Shown: positions 27,817 to 39,666, numbered from the stretch's first letter. The stretch: 64,000 nt of DNA from an uncultured Clostridia bacterium (GCA_934168355.1 CAKPNI010000004.1:1-64000), one strand, 5' to 3'. Translations and numbers: made by a program. Notes: generated by a model from the letters alone, not told the origin.

Positions 27817-28519
27817 TTATTCTCTAAACCCATCTGCCAATTTCTCAATAGCCTTAGTTTCAATCCTCGAAACATAGGAACGAGAAATCCCCATCATTTT
27901 AGCAATCTCTTTTTGAGTTTTAGGTTTTCCGCCTCTTAAGCCAAATCTAAGTTCAATAATAGTTTTTTCCCTATCTTTCAAAACCTCCTTAATTTTATTA
28001 TACATCTTTTTAATCTTCATTTTAGTATCAACAACATCATCCAAACATTTATCATCATTTTCCAAAACTTCCTCTAAAGTTATAACATTATCATCTTTAT
28101 CTTTTCCAATTGGCTCATTCAAATGAACCTCTGCATTAAGTTTTTTTGTTGAACGAAGCATCATTAAAATTTCATTATCCACGCATTTTGAGACATATGT
28201 AGAAAGTTTTGAACCTTTTTCAGGTTTAAAGCTATTTACCCCCTTTATCAATCCAATTGTACCAATTGAAAGTAAGTCATCTTGGTCAAGATTTGTATTT
28301 GCATATTTTTTACAAACATGAACTACAAGCCTTAAATTTCTCTCTATAAGCAAATTTCTCGCTTCTTCATCGCCATTTGCAAATTTTTCCAATGCTATTT
28401 TTTCTTCTTCTGGAGTTAATGGTTCTGGAAACAAAGTTGTTCCAGTAATATATCCGAACAACCAATATGGCTGTTTTTAAAAATTGTAAGAAACCAGTCA
28501 TACAAATGCCAAACATCAT
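27817..28519 (-). CDS. sigK: sporulation sigma factor SigK-like (read through a CGG +1 shift)
   Basis: A 233-aa late mother-cell sigma factor of the SigE/SigK group. A hydrophobic head (FGICMTGFLQFLKTAILVV) matches a pro-SigK leader; then EEEKIALEKFANGDEEARN, LIERNLRLVVHVCKKYAN, the region 2 core (DLLSIGTIGLIKGVNSF) and the region 4 HTH (TQKEIAKMMGISRSYVSRIE). The head and body are in different frames: codon 22 reads GTT CGG ATA, and skipping C gives GTT GGA TAT ATT (VVGYITG). Without the shift none of the sigma regions is translated. GGAGGTG ribosome site before the ATG ATG start. Confidence 0.9.
28453..28456 (-). other. CGG recoding site 5 (GTT CGG A) in sigK
   Basis: Zero frame: GTT GTT CGG ATA TAT. 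+1 frame: GTT (C) GGA TAT ATT ACT, joining the leader to the conserved sigma-factor body. Confidence 0.9.
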
Positions 28520-28661
28520 AAAAGCACCTCCATTTTTCTCTACACAATTATATGTGAGGAAAAATAAAAAGTGCCTGACCTTATTTTTTATTTTGATTGC
28601 AAGCAAATCTTAGTATATTTTAAAAACTTTTACATATATTTATTTAAAAGGAGCTGATTTT

Positions 28662-29451
28662 TTGAATTTTTTAAAGAGCTTTTTTCAAGGAATACTAATC
28701 GGCGCAGGTGCAATTTTACCCGGAATAAGTAGTGGTGTTTTGTGTGTTATTTTTGGAATTTATGAAAATTTGCTTAATTGTGTTTTAAACTTTTTTAAAA
28801 ATATAAAAGAAAATTTTAAGTATTTATTTCCAATTGGTCTTGGTACCTTTATTGGAATTGTTTTGTTTGGAAACATTTTAAAATATTTATTTTTTGCATA
28901 TCCTATTCAAATAAAATTTATTTTTATTGGTTTAATTTTAGGCAGTATCCCAGCATTAATTAAGACTTGTACATCTAAAGCAAAGTTTAAGCCATCATAT
29001 TTAATTTTTACTTTTATAACACTTCTATTTGGAATTTTTCTTGTTATTTTAGAAAAAAAGATTTCTCGATTTAATGATGTTGACTATAATTTTCTATTTT
29101 TAATTGTTTCTGGAATTCTTATGTCAGCAGGAATAATCATACCGGGTGTTAGTAATACCTTAATTTTGATGCTTTTGGGTATTTATGAACATTACTTAGA
29201 TGCTGTGTCTATCATATATTTACCCTTTCTTTTTCCGTTAGGAATTGGAATTATAATTGGTAGTATAGTTTTTATGAAATTAACTAAATTTTTATTAGAT
29301 AGATTTTACCCTCAAACTTTTTTTGCAATAATTGGCTTTACTCTTGGCTCAGTTTTTATATTATACCCACGGATTTACATTTGATTTAACAGGGTTTGTA
29401 TCAATTTTAAGTTTAATTTTAGGATTTATTTTAGCTAATTTTCTTGGCTAA
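28662..29451 (+). CDS. DUF368 membrane protein, PopT-like undecaprenyl-phosphate translocase (read through a CGG +1 shift)
   Basis: A 262-aa polytopic membrane protein. The two inverted half motifs of the family are visible: GAGAILPGISSGVLCVIFGIYE and SAGIIIPGVSNTLILMLLGIYE. DUF368 proteins (PopT) recycle the lipid carrier C55-P across the membrane. TTG start with AAAGGAG. The zero frame ends in TGA after CCA CGG ATT TAC ATT. Skipping C gives CCA GGA TTT ACA and completes the last helix (GFVSILSLILGFILANFLG) to a TAA. This is the only recoding site on the plus strand. Confidence 0.88.
29370..29373 (+). other. CGG recoding site 6 (CCA CGG A)
   Basis: Codon 237 of the DUF368 gene. The +1 frame restores PGFTF plus the final membrane helix; the zero frame stops at TGA three codons later. 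Confidence 0.9.
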
Positions 29452-29459
29452 AATAAATC
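29420..29459. terminator. bidirectional terminator
   Basis: GGATTTATTTTAGC / GCTAAAATAAATCC stem overlapping the DUF368 stop, between converging genes. Confidence 0.75.
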
Positions 29460-29463
29460 CTAT

Positions 29464-29937
29464 TTAATTTAATGTGTCATCATTTTTTATCCATTCTTCT
29501 ACATATTCAATTCTGTAATTTTGCTTGTCATCTCTCATAACAACTTTTTCTATTCCGGCATTTATTATCATTCTTTTACATAATGTACATGGATAATTAT
29601 CTGCTATGTATTCACCATTTCTTTTATTAATTCCAACCAAATATAATGTTGCACCTAGCATATCTCTTCTATTTGCACTTATTATAGCATTTTGTTCACT
29701 ATGTACAGATCTACACATTTCATATCCAGCACCACTCAAATCTGTTTTTTGTTTACGTATACAATATCCCAAATCAAGGCAATTTTTTCTGCCTCTTGGT
29801 GCTCCACTGTACCCTGTTGATATTATTTCGTCATTTTTTACTATTACACTTCCATAATTGTTTCTTAAGCATGTTCCTCTTTCTAGTATTGTTTCTGCTA
29901 TGTCTAGATAATAGTTTGTTTTGTCTACTCTTTCCAT
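29464..29937 (-). CDS. dCMP deaminase (ComEB type)
   Basis: 157 aa zinc-dependent deaminase converting dCMP to dUMP. The zinc/catalytic motif is SVHSEQNAI (HxE) with PCTLCKRMI (PCxxC), plus the N-terminal nucleotide-binding segment RNNYGSVIVKND. Cytoplasmic; nucleotide metabolism. Single gene. Confidence 0.92.
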   Translation of the reverse strand: MERVDKTNYYLDIAETILERGTCLRNNYGSVIVKNDEIISTGYSGAPRGRKNCLDLGYCIRKQKTDLSGAGYEMCRSVHSEQNAIISANRRDMLGATLYLVGINKRNGEYIADNYPCTLCKRMIINAGIEKVVMRDDKQNYRIEYVEEWIKNDDTLN

Positions 29938-29960
29938 TTTTGCTCCTTTTTTCCATTTGT

Positions 29961-30033
29961 CCTTTTGGGACCAGTTCTTTTGGGACCGGTTCTTAAAAGA
30001 ACATGTTCACAAAAGAACCGGTCCCAAAAGAAC
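29961..30033. repeat. GGGACCGGTTCTT palindrome (variant family)
   Basis: TTCTTTTGGGACCGGTTCTT pairs with AAGAACCGGTCCCAAAAGAA; the left arm is preceded by a second partial copy (TTTTGGGACCAGTTC). Related in design to the GGGGACGGTTC family. Confidence 0.75.
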
Positions 30034-30034
30034 A

Positions 30035-31084
30035 TTAATATTTCAAATCTCCCATCCTAGAAGTTGGTACAAATCCATCTTCTGCTTTTATCAAATCAGG
30101 TATTCTGTTTACAATACTTGCACAAGTAAGTTCAACTGTTTTAGGTTCAGTTATAACAACTCTTGTATCTGGTTCTCCAAATATTGTCCAGTCATTTGTA
30201 TCTACATCATCTTTGTCATATACTTTTCCTATGCATTCCGCTTCTATTATAACTCCTTCTTTAGTTTCTGCAGTAACTACAGCACTCATTCCAGTTGCAT
30301 TTCCTGCTTTTATGTCCATATTTAATGTATTTGAGTGTATATCTTCTTTAGCAACTATTGGCACACATTTTTGTGTCATAGATGTTATTGTAAATCCGAA
30401 TTTGTCTGCAAGCCAAGGAACTACATTCCACATATATGATGGTGTATATGTTCCGCTTTCTATTATTTTTTGTCTTTCTTCCATACTTATTTTGTCTGCT
30501 GCAGCTATTTTTTCGTCAAATTCTTCTAATGTCATTCCTGAACCATGAACTTGAGCAAGCGCTATTCCATAGTCCTCTACATTGTATGACGAGCTTCCTT
30601 TTATTTTCGTTATTTTATGTGTTGCACCAGCTAAAGTGTAAATTAAATTTCCCCAAAATACATCTTGGTATCCACTTCCTGTTATTGTACAATGATTTTC
30701 TTTTGCTAATTTATCTAATTTTTCTGTTAGTTTCGGATTTGATGCTTCTGGATAAAATGCTTCCTCACATGTTGTTATTGCATTTATTCCAAGCTCTGCA
30801 CATAATGTAAGTGCTTCATCTAGGTCGCTTATTAAACTCATTGTTGTAACTATACATACATCTGGCCTTGTTTCTTCTAAAACCTTACGTGCATCTTTTA
30901 CATCCGCAACTTTTACTCCTTTTTCCCCACAATTACATCCAATGATTTCTGAAATGTCTTTTCCAATTACATTTGGATTGATGTCTAATGCTCCTACAAT
31001 TTCATACCCTTTTTCGATGGCATATCTCATTGTGTATGCACTCATCTTTCCACATCCATATTGGACAATTTTTACTTTTTCCAT
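30035..31084 (-). CDS. ord: 2,4-diaminopentanoate dehydrogenase-like oxidoreductase
   Basis: 349 aa. The N-terminal Rossmann segment (KIVQYGCGKMSAYTMRYAI) and a dihydrodipicolinate-reductase-like fold with ITGSGYQDVFWGNLIYTL match Ord, the NAD(P)-linked 2,4-diaminopentanoate dehydrogenase of ornithine fermentation. No other ornithine-degradation genes (oraE/oraS, ortA/B) are within view, so the physiological substrate is uncertain. Consensus promoter upstream. Confidence 0.78.
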   Translation of the reverse strand: MEKVKIVQYGCGKMSAYTMRYAIEKGYEIVGALDINPNVIGKDISEIIGCNCGEKGVKVADVKDARKVLEETRPDVCIVTTMSLISDLDEALTLCAELGINAITTCEEAFYPEASNPKLTEKLDKLAKENHCTITGSGYQDVFWGNLIYTLAGATHKITKIKGSSSYNVEDYGIALAQVHGSGMTLEEFDEKIAAADKISMEERQKIIESGTYTPSYMWNVVPWLADKFGFTITSMTQKCVPIVAKEDIHSNTLNMDIKAGNATGMSAVVTAETKEGVIIEAECIGKVYDKDDVDTNDWTIFGEPDTRVVITEPKTVELTCASIVNRIPDLIKAEDGFVPTSRMGDLKY

Positions 31085-31168
31085 AAATCTTACCTCCTAA
31101 AAATATTTTTCCCGCATGTTGTTTTTTTAATCGGGATTTTTAGGTCTTTTCATAATTTGTATGATTTT

Positions 31169-31197
31169 TTTATATCATATTGATTAAAAGTTGTCAA
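31169..31197 (-). promoter_or_regulatory. sigma-A-type promoter of the Ord-like gene
   Basis: On the minus strand TTGACA, 17-bp spacer, TATAAA. The leader carries a small CCCG/CGGG hairpin before the ribosome site. Confidence 0.7.
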
Positions 31198-31212
31198 TAG
31201 TCTAAATTTTTA

Positions 31213-31241
31213 TTGATTTTTAAACGTTTTTATGATATCAT
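31213..31241 (+). promoter_or_regulatory. sigma-A-type promoter of tmcAL
   Basis: TTGATT, 17-bp spacer, TATCAT; the -10 overlaps the palindrome ATGATATCAT. Confidence 0.55.
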
Positions 31242-31271
31242 AAACATAATTTTTTGAAAGGACAAATTTTT

Positions 31272-32495
31272 ATGGTATTAGGTATTATTGCTGAATATAA
31301 TCCATTTCATAATGGACATTTATATCATATTTTAAAATCTAAAGAACTCACAAAAGATGATTATGTAATAGCAATTATTGGTGGAAACTTTACCCAACGT
31401 GGTGAAAGTTCTATTGTAGATAAATGGACAAAAGCTGAAATGGCATTAGCAGGCGGTGTTGACTTAGTTATTGAACTTCCTACTTTGTATTCTATATCAA
31501 GTGCAGAAAATTTTGCTGATGGTGCCATAAAAATCTTAAATTCGTTAAAAATTGTTGACCATATCTCTTTTGGCGCCGAATGCCAAGAGCTTAATAAATT
31601 AAATATAATTGCAAATGTTTTATATGAAGAACCTAAAGAATTTAAAGCATTTTTAACTGACGAATTATCTAAAGGAATCTCTTTTCCTAAAGCAAGAGAA
31701 AATGCTATTTTAAGCTATTTGCAAGATTTTTCTTACAAGAATATTTTATCAGAACCTAATAACATTTTAGGAATTGAATATTTAAAAGCTTTGAAAAAAT
31801 ATCGTTCTAAAATAAAACCTGTTTTAGTTCCAAGAAAATCTTCTGGGCATTTAACAACAGATTATACAGGTTCTATTAGTAGCAGTACCGCTATTAGAAA
31901 TATGCTTAAAACTGGTAAAACCGCTTATCTTAAAGATGCTCTTACTCCTAGTTCTTATACTATTTTGAAAGATGAAATTAACAAAGGTCATTTTGTTGTT
32001 GATTTTTCTAAGTTTGAAAAAATTGCTTTATATAATTTGCGTCTAATGAGTTTAGATGATATCAAAAAACTCCCTGATGTTTCTGAGGGGCTTGAACATT
32101 TGATTAAAAGAGCTGCTCTTTCTTGTAATACTTTTGATGATTTTATTAATATTGTTTGCTCTAAAAGATATACTAAGACTAGAATTAGAAGAATTCTTTT
32201 GTATTCTATTTTGGGAATTACTAGAAAGGATATTGATATTTCTAAAAAGATAATTCCTTATGTTAGAGTTCTAGGCTTTAATGATAAGGGGAAAAATTTG
32301 GTAAGTAAGATTAAACATAAAAATCCAAGTGCTAAAATTGTTACTTCTGTTAAGAAATTTGTTGATGGTAACGGAAATAAGAATTTGCAAGTTTTGATGA
32401 ATAAGGATATTTGGGCTACTAATGTTTATACTTTAGGATTCGAATGTGATTCTTGGGGGAATTTGGATTTTAGTAGGAAAATTGTTGTAAAATAA
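31272..32495 (+). CDS. tmcAL: tRNA(Met) cytidine acetate ligase TmcAL
   Basis: 407 aa. The nucleotidyltransferase-type ATP-binding motif GIIAEYNPFHNGHLYHI at the N-terminus and IIGGNFTQRGESSIVDKW are diagnostic of TmcAL (YlbM), which uses acetate and ATP to make N4-acetylcytidine at the wobble base of elongator tRNA-Met. ATG at 31272 is chosen because GAAAGGAC lies upstream; the frame opens a little earlier without support. Full length. Confidence 0.93.
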   Translation: MVLGIIAEYNPFHNGHLYHILKSKELTKDDYVIAIIGGNFTQRGESSIVDKWTKAEMALAGGVDLVIELPTLYSISSAENFADGAIKILNSLKIVDHISFGAECQELNKLNIIANVLYEEPKEFKAFLTDELSKGISFPKARENAILSYLQDFSYKNILSEPNNILGIEYLKALKKYRSKIKPVLVPRKSSGHLTTDYTGSISSSTAIRNMLKTGKTAYLKDALTPSSYTILKDEINKGHFVVDFSKFEKIALYNLRLMSLDDIKKLPDVSEGLEHLIKRAALSCNTFDDFINIVCSKRYTKTRIRRILLYSILGITRKDIDISKKIIPYVRVLGFNDKGKNLVSKIKHKNPSAKIVTSVKKFVDGNGNKNLQVLMNKDIWATNVYTLGFECDSWGNLDFSRKIVVK

Positions 32496-32496
32496 A

Positions 32497-32526
32497 AAAT
32501 CGGTATAATAACTAATACCGATTTTT
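32497..32526. terminator. bidirectional terminator
   Basis: AAATCGGTAT / ATACCGATTT stem with A and T runs, between converging tmcAL and rnr. Confidence 0.8.
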
Positions 32527-32530
32527 TATT

Positions 32531-34651
32531 TTAGTCTACAATCTCAAAATCTACCTGTCTAAGCTCCTTACTTGCATCCTTAACTCTAATTTTAACAATA
32601 TCACCAATCTTAAAAGTTTTTTTGCTATTTTCCCCAACTAAAATCTTTCTATCTTGGTCATAAATAAAATACTCATTTCCCATATCTCTAAAGCCAACTA
32701 AGCCCTCAACTGTATTTTCCAATTCAACAAACATACCAAAAGATGTAATGCTAGATACAACACCTTCATATTCTTCTCCAATATGTTTTTCCATAAATTC
32801 TGCTTTCTTAATTTTATCTGCTTCTCTTTCTGTTTTAGTTGCAACTTTCTCTCTTTCAGAAGAATTAATTGCTGCTTGATTTGCAAGTACTTTATACTTT
32901 TCTATGAAGTCATTATCCACATCATATCCACAATCTAGGTAATGTGAAATAACTCTGTGTATAAATAAGTCTGGATATCTTCTAATAGGTGATGTAAAAT
33001 GACAATAGTATTTACTTGCAATACCAAAATGTCCCATATTTTCATCACTATATCTTGCAAGCTTTAAAGTCCTAAGTAGTAAATTTGACACGACTCTCTC
33101 TTCTTCTTTTCCTTTTACCTCATCTAAAACCATTGCAAATGCTTTTGAATGAATTTTGTCTTTGTTTGCTTTTATTTTTAAATTCATATTATATAAAAAT
33201 TTATTAGCTTCTTTTATTTTATCAATATCTGGTTCTTCGTGTATTCTGTATATAAAAGGTGCATTTAACCAATAAAATTTTTCTGCTATTGTTTCATTTG
33301 CTGTAAGCATAAATTGCTCTATTATTTCGTTTGAAAAATGTGTTTCATATTTATGAACATCAATTGCCCATCCGTCTTGGTCTAGCTCGATTTTACTTTC
33401 TGGTAAATCTAAGTTTATATACCCCTTTTCTAGCCTTCTTGCCTTTATAATATTTGCAAGCTCTGCCATTAATTCAAATTCTGGAATATATTTTTCATAT
33501 CTTTTTAGAACTTTTTCATCAGATTTATCTAGTATTTTTTGAACATCGTTATAGTTCATTCTTTCTGTAACTCTTATTAATCCTTTATATACCTTAGAAT
33601 CAACAACTTCTCCTTTATTGTTTATAACCATTGAACAACTTAATGTAAATCTATCTTCATTCATATTAAGACTGCAAATTCCATTTGAAAGTTCTCTTGG
33701 AAGCATTGGTATAACTCGTCCTAGCATATAGATACTTGTTCCCCTTAAATATGCCTCTTTATCTAAAAGTGAATCTGGTTTTACATATTCGCTTACATCT
33801 GCTATATGAACTTCTAACAAATAATTTCCGTCTTGCAATTTTTCTACTCTAACTGCGTCATCTAAGTCTTTTGCATCCTCTCCATCTATTGTAAAAATCT
33901 CTTTATCTCTTAAATCAACTCTACCGTTTATTTTGTTTTTATCTATTTTATCTCCTTTACTTTTAGCCTCATTTACAACTTCTTCTGGAAAAACTGATGG
34001 CAAACCATATTCTTTTATTAATGATAACATATCTACTCCAGCTTCGTTTGGTCTGCCTAAAACTTCCAAAATCTTTCCCTCAGCATGTTTTTTTCCATCT
34101 GGATATTTAGTAATTTCTACTAAAACTTTGTGTCCATTTCTTGCTTTTCCTATATTTGATTTAGATATAAATATATCTGTTCCAAAACTCTTATCATCTG
34201 GAACTACAAATCCAAAATTCCTATTAAATTCAAAGGTTCCCACAACTGTATTTTTAGCATGTTTTACTACTTTTATAACTTTTCCTTCTTGGTTTTTGCC
34301 TTTATTTCCTTCATCTATAATTTTAATTATTACTTTATCTCCATTAAATGCTTTATTTGAGTTTTGTTTTGAAATATATATTTCCTCTTCTTCTCCATCT
34401 ATTTTTACAAATCCGAATCCTTTACTGTTTCTTCTATATATTCCCTCTAAAATCTTCTCATCATTTATTCTATATCTATTTTTTCTGTTTTTTACTATTT
34501 TTAGGTCTGATTCTAATTTATTTAATACTTCTATTAATTCATTATATCTGTCTTTTGAAATATTTAAGACCATTGCCATTTCTTTTGCTTTCATTGGCAC
34601 ATAATCTTCATCTTTCATAAAGTTTAAAATCATCTCTTCTTTTTCATTCAT
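32531..34651 (-). CDS. rnr: ribonuclease R
   Basis: 706-aa 3'-5' exoribonuclease of the RNB family. N-terminal winged-helix and cold-shock domains (KGFGFVKIDGEEEEIYIS; FGFVVPDDKSFGTDIFIS), catalytic RNB block FTIDGEDAKDLDDAV with the metal-binding Asp cluster, YCHFTSPIRRYPDL, and a C-terminal S1 domain (YEGVVSSITSFGMFVEL). Degrades structured RNA. smpB, often adjacent, is absent here. Single gene. Confidence 0.95.
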   Translation of the reverse strand: MNEKEEMILNFMKDEDYVPMKAKEMAMVLNISKDRYNELIEVLNKLESDLKIVKNRKNRYRINDEKILEGIYRRNSKGFGFVKIDGEEEEIYISKQNSNKAFNGDKVIIKIIDEGNKGKNQEGKVIKVVKHAKNTVVGTFEFNRNFGFVVPDDKSFGTDIFISKSNIGKARNGHKVLVEITKYPDGKKHAEGKILEVLGRPNEAGVDMLSLIKEYGLPSVFPEEVVNEAKSKGDKIDKNKINGRVDLRDKEIFTIDGEDAKDLDDAVRVEKLQDGNYLLEVHIADVSEYVKPDSLLDKEAYLRGTSIYMLGRVIPMLPRELSNGICSLNMNEDRFTLSCSMVINNKGEVVDSKVYKGLIRVTERMNYNDVQKILDKSDEKVLKRYEKYIPEFELMAELANIIKARRLEKGYINLDLPESKIELDQDGWAIDVHKYETHFSNEIIEQFMLTANETIAEKFYWLNAPFIYRIHEEPDIDKIKEANKFLYNMNLKIKANKDKIHSKAFAMVLDEVKGKEEERVVSNLLLRTLKLARYSDENMGHFGIASKYYCHFTSPIRRYPDLFIHRVISHYLDCGYDVDNDFIEKYKVLANQAAINSSEREKVATKTEREADKIKKAEFMEKHIGEEYEGVVSSITSFGMFVELENTVEGLVGFRDMGNEYFIYDQDRKILVGENSKKTFKIGDIVKIRVKDASKELRQVDFEIVD

Positions 34652-34792
34652 AAATTTTTCTCCATTTCTTGTGTTTATTGTTACACTATTTATGATTTTT
34701 ATTTATTTTACTACATTTTTTTGCAAAAATAAACAGTTTTCCGTTTTTTATGGTATACTATTTGTATATAATAAAAAAAGGGGGTGATTTAT

Positions 34793-35320
34793 TTGCAAAA
34801 AAAGATTAACTTTTTACCGTTTTTTAGCGGCTTCATAAATATATTTTTGATTTTATTTATGTTATATTTTGTTTTTAATAATTTTCAAACACCAATAGAT
34901 TCTAATACTACAAATGAAGTCGGAGATTATACTTATGGCTATGTACTACCTGTAAAAATGTTTTTGAGCTTTTTCTATATGTCTTCACTTATTTTTACTT
35001 TAGTGGCTTCAGTTGGTATAATTCTTATATCTATCGCTATATTTATATTTTCTCTTCAGGCTAGATTAACATTAACCGGAAATTTAGATTGCAAAAAGTA
35101 TAAAACTTTTAAAGTATTTATAATTATTTCTGATATATTATCTATTATAAATATTTACTTTATATTTAAATTTCATAATACATTCTTGTTGCCATTTTCG
35201 AATAATATATATACAATCATAACATATACAATAATGGCCTTGCTTTTTATTTTTATAGTTTACAGTATTTACTTAATTTTCATTTATAGATATTTAAATA
35301 ACACTAAAAAAGACAATTAA
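34793..35320 (+). CDS. four-helix membrane protein, unknown
   Basis: About 175 aa from a TTG preceded by GGGGGTG. Hydrophobic helices at about residues 10-30, 60-85, 100-125 and 140-165, with a short external loop (PIDSNTTNEVGDYTYG). No family recognised. Expressed alone, with a strong terminator after it. Confidence 0.6.
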   Translation: MQKKINFLPFFSGFINIFLILFMLYFVFNNFQTPIDSNTTNEVGDYTYGYVLPVKMFLSFFYMSSLIFTLVASVGIILISIAIFIFSLQARLTLTGNLDCKKYKTFKVFIIISDILSIINIYFIFKFHNTFLLPFSNNIYTIITYTIMALLFIFIVYSIYLIFIYRYLNNTKKDN

Positions 35321-35365
35321 TATATTATTGTAATATAATTAAATATTTCTATTTTTGAAAATAAG

Positions 35366-35406
35366 ATTGAGCAATCTCCTACTTCAAGAGATTGCTCGTT
35401 TTTTAT
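35366..35406 (+). terminator. intrinsic terminator
   Basis: GAGCAATCTC / GAGATTGCTC stem followed by GTTTTTTAT, ending the upstream membrane-protein transcript. Confidence 0.8.
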
Positions 35407-35442
35407 CCTTTATTCTTAATGAATCCTTATTTAATTCTATTC

Positions 35443-36606
35443 TTATCCAAACAACCCGCGTTTCTTCACTGGTGGTTGCTCATTCATAGTTTTAGCAAGT
35501 TCAATCATAAGTTCCCTTTGTTCTTTAGTAAGCTTTCTTGGAGTCTGAACAACAACTCTAAAAATAAAATTACCCTGAGCAGTAGAATTTAAACTCTTAA
35601 ATCCTTTGGCACGAATAGTAAATTGAGTACCGGTTTGAGTTCCATCAGGCATTCTGTAAACTTCTTTAGTTCCATCTACCATTGGAATTTCAAGTTCAGC
35701 TCCTAATGTTGCTTGTGTAATTGTAACAGGAATATCGCAGTATACATTATTTCCATCTCTTTTATAAATACTACTTTTTCTAACCCTAACAGTTATGTAT
35801 AAATCTCCTGCAGGTCCACCTTTTATTCCCGGATTTCCTTGACCTCTTAATACCACTGTTTGGTTATCATTTATTCCTGCTGGAATTTTAACTTTAACCT
35901 TTGGCGTTTTTCTAACAGTTCCTTTTCCATGACAATGTTCACAAGGCTCTTTTATAATTTCACCTGTTCCCCTACATTCTGAGCAAGGTCTTGTAGTTTG
36001 AACTCTTCCTAATATTGTATTTTGGAAACTTGTTACATTACCTGTACCATTACATGTTGGACATTTTATTGGACTTGTTCCTTTTTTAGCTCCTGTTCCA
36101 TTACATTCTGTACAAGTTTCTTGTCTATTAACTATAATTTCTTTTTCTGTTCCTAAAAAAGACTCCTCAAAAGTTATTTCTATACTTATATTTAAATCTT
36201 CACCTTTACGAGGTCCATTATTTCTTCTCGAATTTGCTCTTTGACCTCCAAATCCTCCGCCAAAGAATGATGAGAATATATCTCCTAAATCACCGAAATC
36301 ACCAAAATCTGATGATGTATATGAATAATATCCATTTCCACCACCAAATGGTCCTCCTGCGCCAAATCCTGCTCCACTTGGGTCTGCTGTTCCAAATTGG
36401 TCATACATTTTTCTTTTTTGTGGATTTGATAATACTTCATATGCTTCATTTACTTCCTTGAACTTAGCTTCTGCTGCTTCTCTATTATCCGGGTTTGCAT
36501 CAGGGTGATATTTTTTTGCCATTTTTCTATATGCTTTTTTTAGTTCGTCATCTGTTGCATTTTTACTTACTCCTAATAATTCGTAGTAATCTTTTTTTTC
36601 TGCCAC
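35443..36606 (-). CDS. dnaJ: chaperone protein DnaJ
   Basis: 387-aa type I Hsp40. J domain with KYHPDANPD (HPD), Gly/Phe-rich linker ([15 protein letters not shown]), four CxxCxGxG zinc repeats ([32 protein letters not shown]) and C-terminal substrate-binding domains. GTG start giving MAEKKDYYE, with GGAGGTG upstream. Third gene of grpE-dnaK-dnaJ. Confidence 0.97.
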   Translation of the reverse strand: MAEKKDYYELLGVSKNATDDELKKAYRKMAKKYHPDANPDNREAAEAKFKEVNEAYEVLSNPQKRKMYDQFGTADPSGAGFGAGGPFGGGNGYYSYTSSDFGDFGDLGDIFSSFFGGGFGGQRANSRRNNGPRKGEDLNISIEITFEESFLGTEKEIIVNRQETCTECNGTGAKKGTSPIKCPTCNGTGNVTSFQNTILGRVQTTRPCSECRGTGEIIKEPCEHCHGKGTVRKTPKVKVKIPAGINDNQTVVLRGQGNPGIKGGPAGDLYITVRVRKSSIYKRDGNNVYCDIPVTITQATLGAELEIPMVDGTKEVYRMPDGTQTGTQFTIRAKGFKSLNSTAQGNFIFRVVVQTPRKLTKEQRELMIELAKTMNEQPPVKKRGLFG

Positions 36607-36693
36607 CTTTTTCACCTCCAACTAATTTTTCGTCCTTTATCAAAGTTTGAGGTTGGACATTTTTGTTTCCAACCTCTTTTAACTTTTTTACAA

Positions 36694-38559
<1,866 letters not shown>

Positions 38560-38598
38560 TTATAATGGGGTTCTTTATTTTGCCCCTTTTTATATTTA

Positions 38599-39093
38599 TT
38601 AATTATTAACTACTACCATTGAATGTCTTAATACCTTGCTTCCTAATTTGTATCCTTTTCTGTATTCTTGTACTATTTCTTGGCTTTGTTTGCTTTCGTC
38701 TTGTACACTTCCTACTGCATCATGTAAACTTGGATCAAATATTTGTCCCTCTGTTGGTATTTCTTCGACATTGTGTTTATTTAAAAATTCTTTGAATTGT
38801 TTTTCTACAAGTTGAACTCCCTGTTTGTATTGTTCATCTTTACTTTCTGCTTTTACCGCATTTTCTAAGTTGTCTATTGCAGGTAACATTCCTGTTATTA
38901 TATCCCCTAAAACAGAATTATATAAGCTTTCTCTTTCTTTTTGACTTCTTTTTTTGAAGTTTTCAAATTCTGCTAGGACTCTTTTATATCTATCATTTAA
39001 TTCATCGTATTCTTCATTTGAATGTAATACTTTTTCTTGATTTTCTTTTATCTCTATATTTTCTACTTCTTCAGTATTTTCTTTTTCTGCCAC
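38599..39093 (-). CDS. grpE: nucleotide exchange factor GrpE
   Basis: 164 aa from a GTG (VAEKENTEEV) with GAAGGGA upstream. Acidic N-terminus, long helix (DRYKRVLAEFENFKKRSQKE), and the beta domain with FDPSLHDAV and GSKVLRHSMVVV. Releases ADP from DnaK. First gene after the CIRCE element. Confidence 0.96.
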   Translation of the reverse strand: MAEKENTEEVENIEIKENQEKVLHSNEEYDELNDRYKRVLAEFENFKKRSQKERESLYNSVLGDIITGMLPAIDNLENAVKAESKDEQYKQGVQLVEKQFKEFLNKHNVEEIPTEGQIFDPSLHDAVGSVQDESKQSQEIVQEYRKGYKLGSKVLRHSMVVVNN

Positions 39094-39124
39094 TTTTATC
39101 CCTTCTTTCTTTTTTAGTGTTATT

Positions 39125-39151
39125 TTAGCACTCAAAAGTAAAGTTTGCTAA
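39125..39151 (-). promoter_or_regulatory. CIRCE operator (HrcA site)
   Basis: TTAGCACTC, 9-bp spacer, GTTTGCTAA. The left half is perfect and the right half matches 7 of 9 to GAGTGCTAA. It sits just downstream of the grpE promoter. Confidence 0.8.
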
Positions 39152-39161
39152 ATTCTTGTAT

Positions 39162-39190
39162 ATAATATACTTTTTTTTAGCAGTTGTCAA
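39162..39190 (-). promoter_or_regulatory. sigma-A promoter of grpE-dnaK-dnaJ
   Basis: On the minus strand TTGACA, 17-bp spacer, TATTAT, directly upstream of CIRCE. Confidence 0.8.
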
Positions 39191-39312
39191 GTATTTTTGC
39201 TAATTTTTATTTAAAATTTATTTTTGGACTAATGAAAAAAAGCCCTGCTCAATGCAAGACTTTTTAATACTAATTTATTTTTTCATCTCTTACCATTTAA
39301 CAAAATACATAA

Positions 39313-39666
39313 CTATATCCCCATTTTCTTCATTCTTAAATCAGTATTCAACTTTAAAATTCTTTTATCAACATAATTTATCCTATCCAACACTGCTTTT
39401 TCAACTTCATTTAATTCTTCTAAGCTCATTTCATCTAAAATGTTTAAATCTTTCCTTATAGAATTTATTAGCTTTAATCCTTTTTTATCTTCCCTAAAGG
39501 ATATATACTCATTAAACTTTTCTTTTTGATTTGATATATTCTTTGTACTTGGTATAGTTTGTTTTATTTCTACCTCTGTCTTTTTATTAAAAATAGAACT
39601 AAAAAAATTCTTTATTTTTGAAAATATGTTTTCCTTATAAACTATAATTTCTTTTTTATCTTCCAT
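39313..39666 (-). CDS. hypothetical protein, 117 aa
   Basis: ATG at 39666 with ACGGAGG upstream. Lys-rich; an N-terminal VYKENIFSKIKNFFSSIF segment, then a coiled-coil-like C-half (NILDEMSLEELNEVEKAVLDRI). It overlaps the preceding gene by 11 bp, so it is cotranscribed. No family recognised. A short hairpin follows at about 39240-39266. Confidence 0.6.
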   Translation of the reverse strand: MEDKKEIIVYKENIFSKIKNFFSSIFNKKTEVEIKQTIPSTKNISNQKEKFNEYISFREDKKGLKLINSIRKDLNILDEMSLEELNEVEKAVLDRINYVDKRILKLNTDLRMKKMGI

